The translations under genes were made by a program, and so were the position numbers. DNA of 6,369 nt from Verrucomicrobiales bacterium (GTDB taxonomy: Bacteria > Verrucomicrobiota > Verrucomicrobiia > Limisphaerales > UBA9464), in contig DLVS01000370.1 in assembly GCA_003445095.1 (NCBI GenBank), positions 1-6,369 on the forward strand, in the 5' to 3' direction. The notes beneath the pieces are model-generated. The model was given only the letters and a program-made list of their open reading frames with translations, ran no database searches and was not told the DNA's origin. How positions within the stretch are numbered: position 1 is the stretch's first letter; every line of letters starts with the position of its first letter. Positions 5,201-6,369 of the stretch are shown in pieces.

Positions 5201-6283
5201 CTACCGAAGAATAGGCGGATTGATTCCCAAATCCGCCGCCAATCCAAGCAGACTCTCAGCAGCGTCGCCCGGCAGGTTGATACCTTCCGCCAGGGCCTGT
5301 TCACGCCGTTCCCACTCCAAGTCGCCGGGCAGTAGAATCCGCTCGACGCCTTGGGCCTTCGGCGCCGCTCGGATTTCCTCGGCCACGCGTGACAGCCGCG
5401 CTTGGAATTCCCCACCGGGCAGCATCGCCTTGATATCGATCGCGATGAACATGGCACCGTGTCCGGTCGGCAACGACGGATCGTGAAGCGACCAGCTCAC
5501 GACTTGCCACGTAGTCGCCGCGCCGGTGAGGACCCCAGCCAATGTTTCGATGAGTAGGGCGAGCCCGGTGCCCTTGTGTCCAGCCATCGGTGTGAGTGCG
5601 CCACCTCGAGTGAGCTTGTTGGGGTCCGTGGTGGGCTGGCCATTTTCATCGGTGAGCCAGCCCGACGGGATGGCCTGACCGCAGACGGCGGCCGCAAAGA
5701 CCTTTCCGCCTGCCACCGTGCTCGTCGCCATATCCAGCAAGATTGGTCGGCCCGGAAGATGGGGAATGGCATACGCAAGCGGATTGCTGCCGAGCACAGG
5801 TCCGGCGGCGCCAGGTACCGTCACACTAGGAATATCATTGGCCATCGCGAGCCCGATCATTCCTTCGTCTGCCGCCAACTTGGCGTAGTAACCCGCCGCT
5901 CCAAAGTGGCAACTGTTGCGGACACCTGCGAAGCCGATTCCTGCCGACCGCGCCTTGGCCATCGCGGCGCGCATGGCGAACACGGACGTCCGCATCGCGA
6001 GGGCTGAACCACCATCCACCATTGCCCAGGCTGGACCTTCCCGAATCACGTGCGGCTGCGAGGCCGCCAGCAGGCCGCCCACCCTCAGCCGACGCACATA
6101 ACCACGGAGGTTCTTCGTTCCATGTGTGAAAACGCCCCACGTGTCGGTAGTGACCAACACATCGGCGGCCAGCGTGGCATCTGCTTCGCTCAAGCCGACC
6201 TGTCGCAGCGCCTCCGTGGCGAATCCGTTTAGGTCATCGGCGGTAATTCTCATTTCAGCGGTCGTGATGACTTCACGGAACAT
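5201..6283 (-). CDS. Malate/L-lactate dehydrogenase-family (Ldh2) NAD(P)-dependent oxidoreductase
   Basis: At 360 residues this is the normal length for the Ldh2/YlbC/AllD-type family, cytoplasmic enzymes that interconvert 2-hydroxy acids (malate, lactate, ureidoglycolate and others) and keto acids with NAD(P). Motifs in order: TWGVFTHGTKNLRGY (48-62) with catalytic-region His54; NSCHFGAAGYYA (123-134), where the family usually has NSNHFG, so Cys125 replaces Asn; GSNPLAYAIP (165-174); LDMATSTVAGGKV (183-195); TDENGQPTTDP (211-221); and TPMAGHKGTGLALLIETL (231-248), the conserved GxKGxGL nucleotide-site segment. Substrate cannot be told from sequence. ATG 6283 has AGGCGAG just upstream (AGG 6 bases from the start); ATG 6253 (MRITADD) is a less supported alternative. 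The start overlaps the end of the upstream membrane-protein gene by 11 bases, indicating an operon. About 120 bases separate its stop from the antitoxin start; I see no clear terminator there. Confidence 0.92.
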   Translation of the reverse strand: MFREVITTAEMRITADDLNGFATEALRQVGLSEADATLAADVLVTTDTWGVFTHGTKNLRGYVRRLRVGGLLAASQPHVIREGPAWAMVDGGSALAMRTSVFAMRAAMAKARSAGIGFAGVRNSCHFGAAGYYAKLAADEGMIGLAMANDIPSVTVPGAAGPVLGSNPLAYAIPHLPGRPILLDMATSTVAGGKVFAAAVCGQAIPSGWLTDENGQPTTDPNKLTRGGALTPMAGHKGTGLALLIETLAGVLTGAATTWQVVSWSLHDPSLPTGHGAMFIAIDIKAMLPGGEFQARLSRVAEEIRAAPKAQGVERILLPGDLEWERREQALAEGINLPGDAAESLLGLAADLGINPPILR

Positions 6284-6369
6284 AACTCGCCTGCGGGCCG
6301 AGCGGGATGCCCAACCCCCACCAAATGAGCAGCAGGCAGGTCCACAGGGTGATGAAACACACGCTGTAC
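6273..6369 (-). CDS. C-terminal end of a membrane protein, possibly AbgT-type transporter (cut by window edge)
   Basis: Thirty-one codons enter from the right edge and stop with TGA at 6275-6273. The peptide is a single strongly hydrophobic helix, VCFITLWTCLLLIWWGLG, then IPLGPQASYVP. A terminal helix followed by a G(I/L)PLGP turn and a short tail is how I remember AbgT-family (p-aminobenzoyl-glutamate-type) transporters ending, so that is my tentative family call; another secondary transporter is possible. The stop lies 11 bases inside the dehydrogenase gene, so translation of the two is probably coupled. This fits uptake of a substrate that the dehydrogenase or its pathway consumes, but only the tail is visible. 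Confidence 0.5.
   Translation of the reverse strand, partial: YSVCFITLWTCLLLIWWGLGIPLGPQASYVP

Noticed and set aside
4749..5486. Long plus-strand open frame (245 codons) across the antitoxin and the dehydrogenase 3' end
   Set aside because: It is antisense to two well-supported genes, is rich in Ser/Arg/Pro as expected of a shadow frame, and shows no recognisable domain.
1..6369. CRISPR array, tRNA, rRNA, insertion sequence or attachment sites
   Set aside because: I saw no regularly spaced repeats, tRNA-like cloverleaf, rRNA signature, transposase or flanking terminal repeats.

Overview
This is a GC-rich bacterial window. Three features together point to the Planctomycetota-Verrucomicrobiota side of the tree, with Verrucomicrobiota my best guess: a PSCyt1-type cytochrome fused to a four-helix membrane module, a PEP-CTERM (exosortase-sorted) protein, and a large multiheme cytochrome with the N-terminal signature common in those phyla. 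This is inference from gene content; no marker gene is present.

Layout. A partial minus-strand gene at the left edge (1-102) reads as the first 34 residues of a D-isomer-specific 2-hydroxyacid dehydrogenase. Diverging from it, a plus-strand block carries a small four-helix membrane protein without recognised function (239-790), an octaheme c-type cytochrome anchored by two N-terminal helices (927-2891), a small PEP-CTERM secreted protein (3119-3661) and a membrane protein with a C-terminal monoheme PSCyt1-like domain (3813-4670). The spacers on either side of the PEP-CTERM gene hold strong inverted repeats. The right third is on the minus strand: the tail of a membrane protein, possibly an AbgT-type transporter (6273-6369), overlaps the start of a malate/L-lactate dehydrogenase-family oxidoreductase (5201-6283). 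A ribbon-helix-helix antitoxin gene follows (4839-5078), with what looks like a decayed VapC toxin remnant behind it (4671-4838).

How it fits together. The two heme proteins are both predicted to place c-type hemes on the periplasmic side of the membrane and could share electron-transfer duties, but nothing here names a donor or acceptor. The overlap of the transporter tail with the dehydrogenase start suggests coupled uptake and oxidation of a small hydroxy-acid. The antitoxin gene has its own promoter-like element, with a near-perfect inverted repeat over it, as expected for autoregulation, and an almost absent leader.

I do not see a clearly new multi-gene system. The best leads are the orphan antitoxin with its operator and toxin scar, the 10-bp perfect hairpin just before the PSCyt1 gene, and the nested hairpins after the octaheme cytochrome gene.
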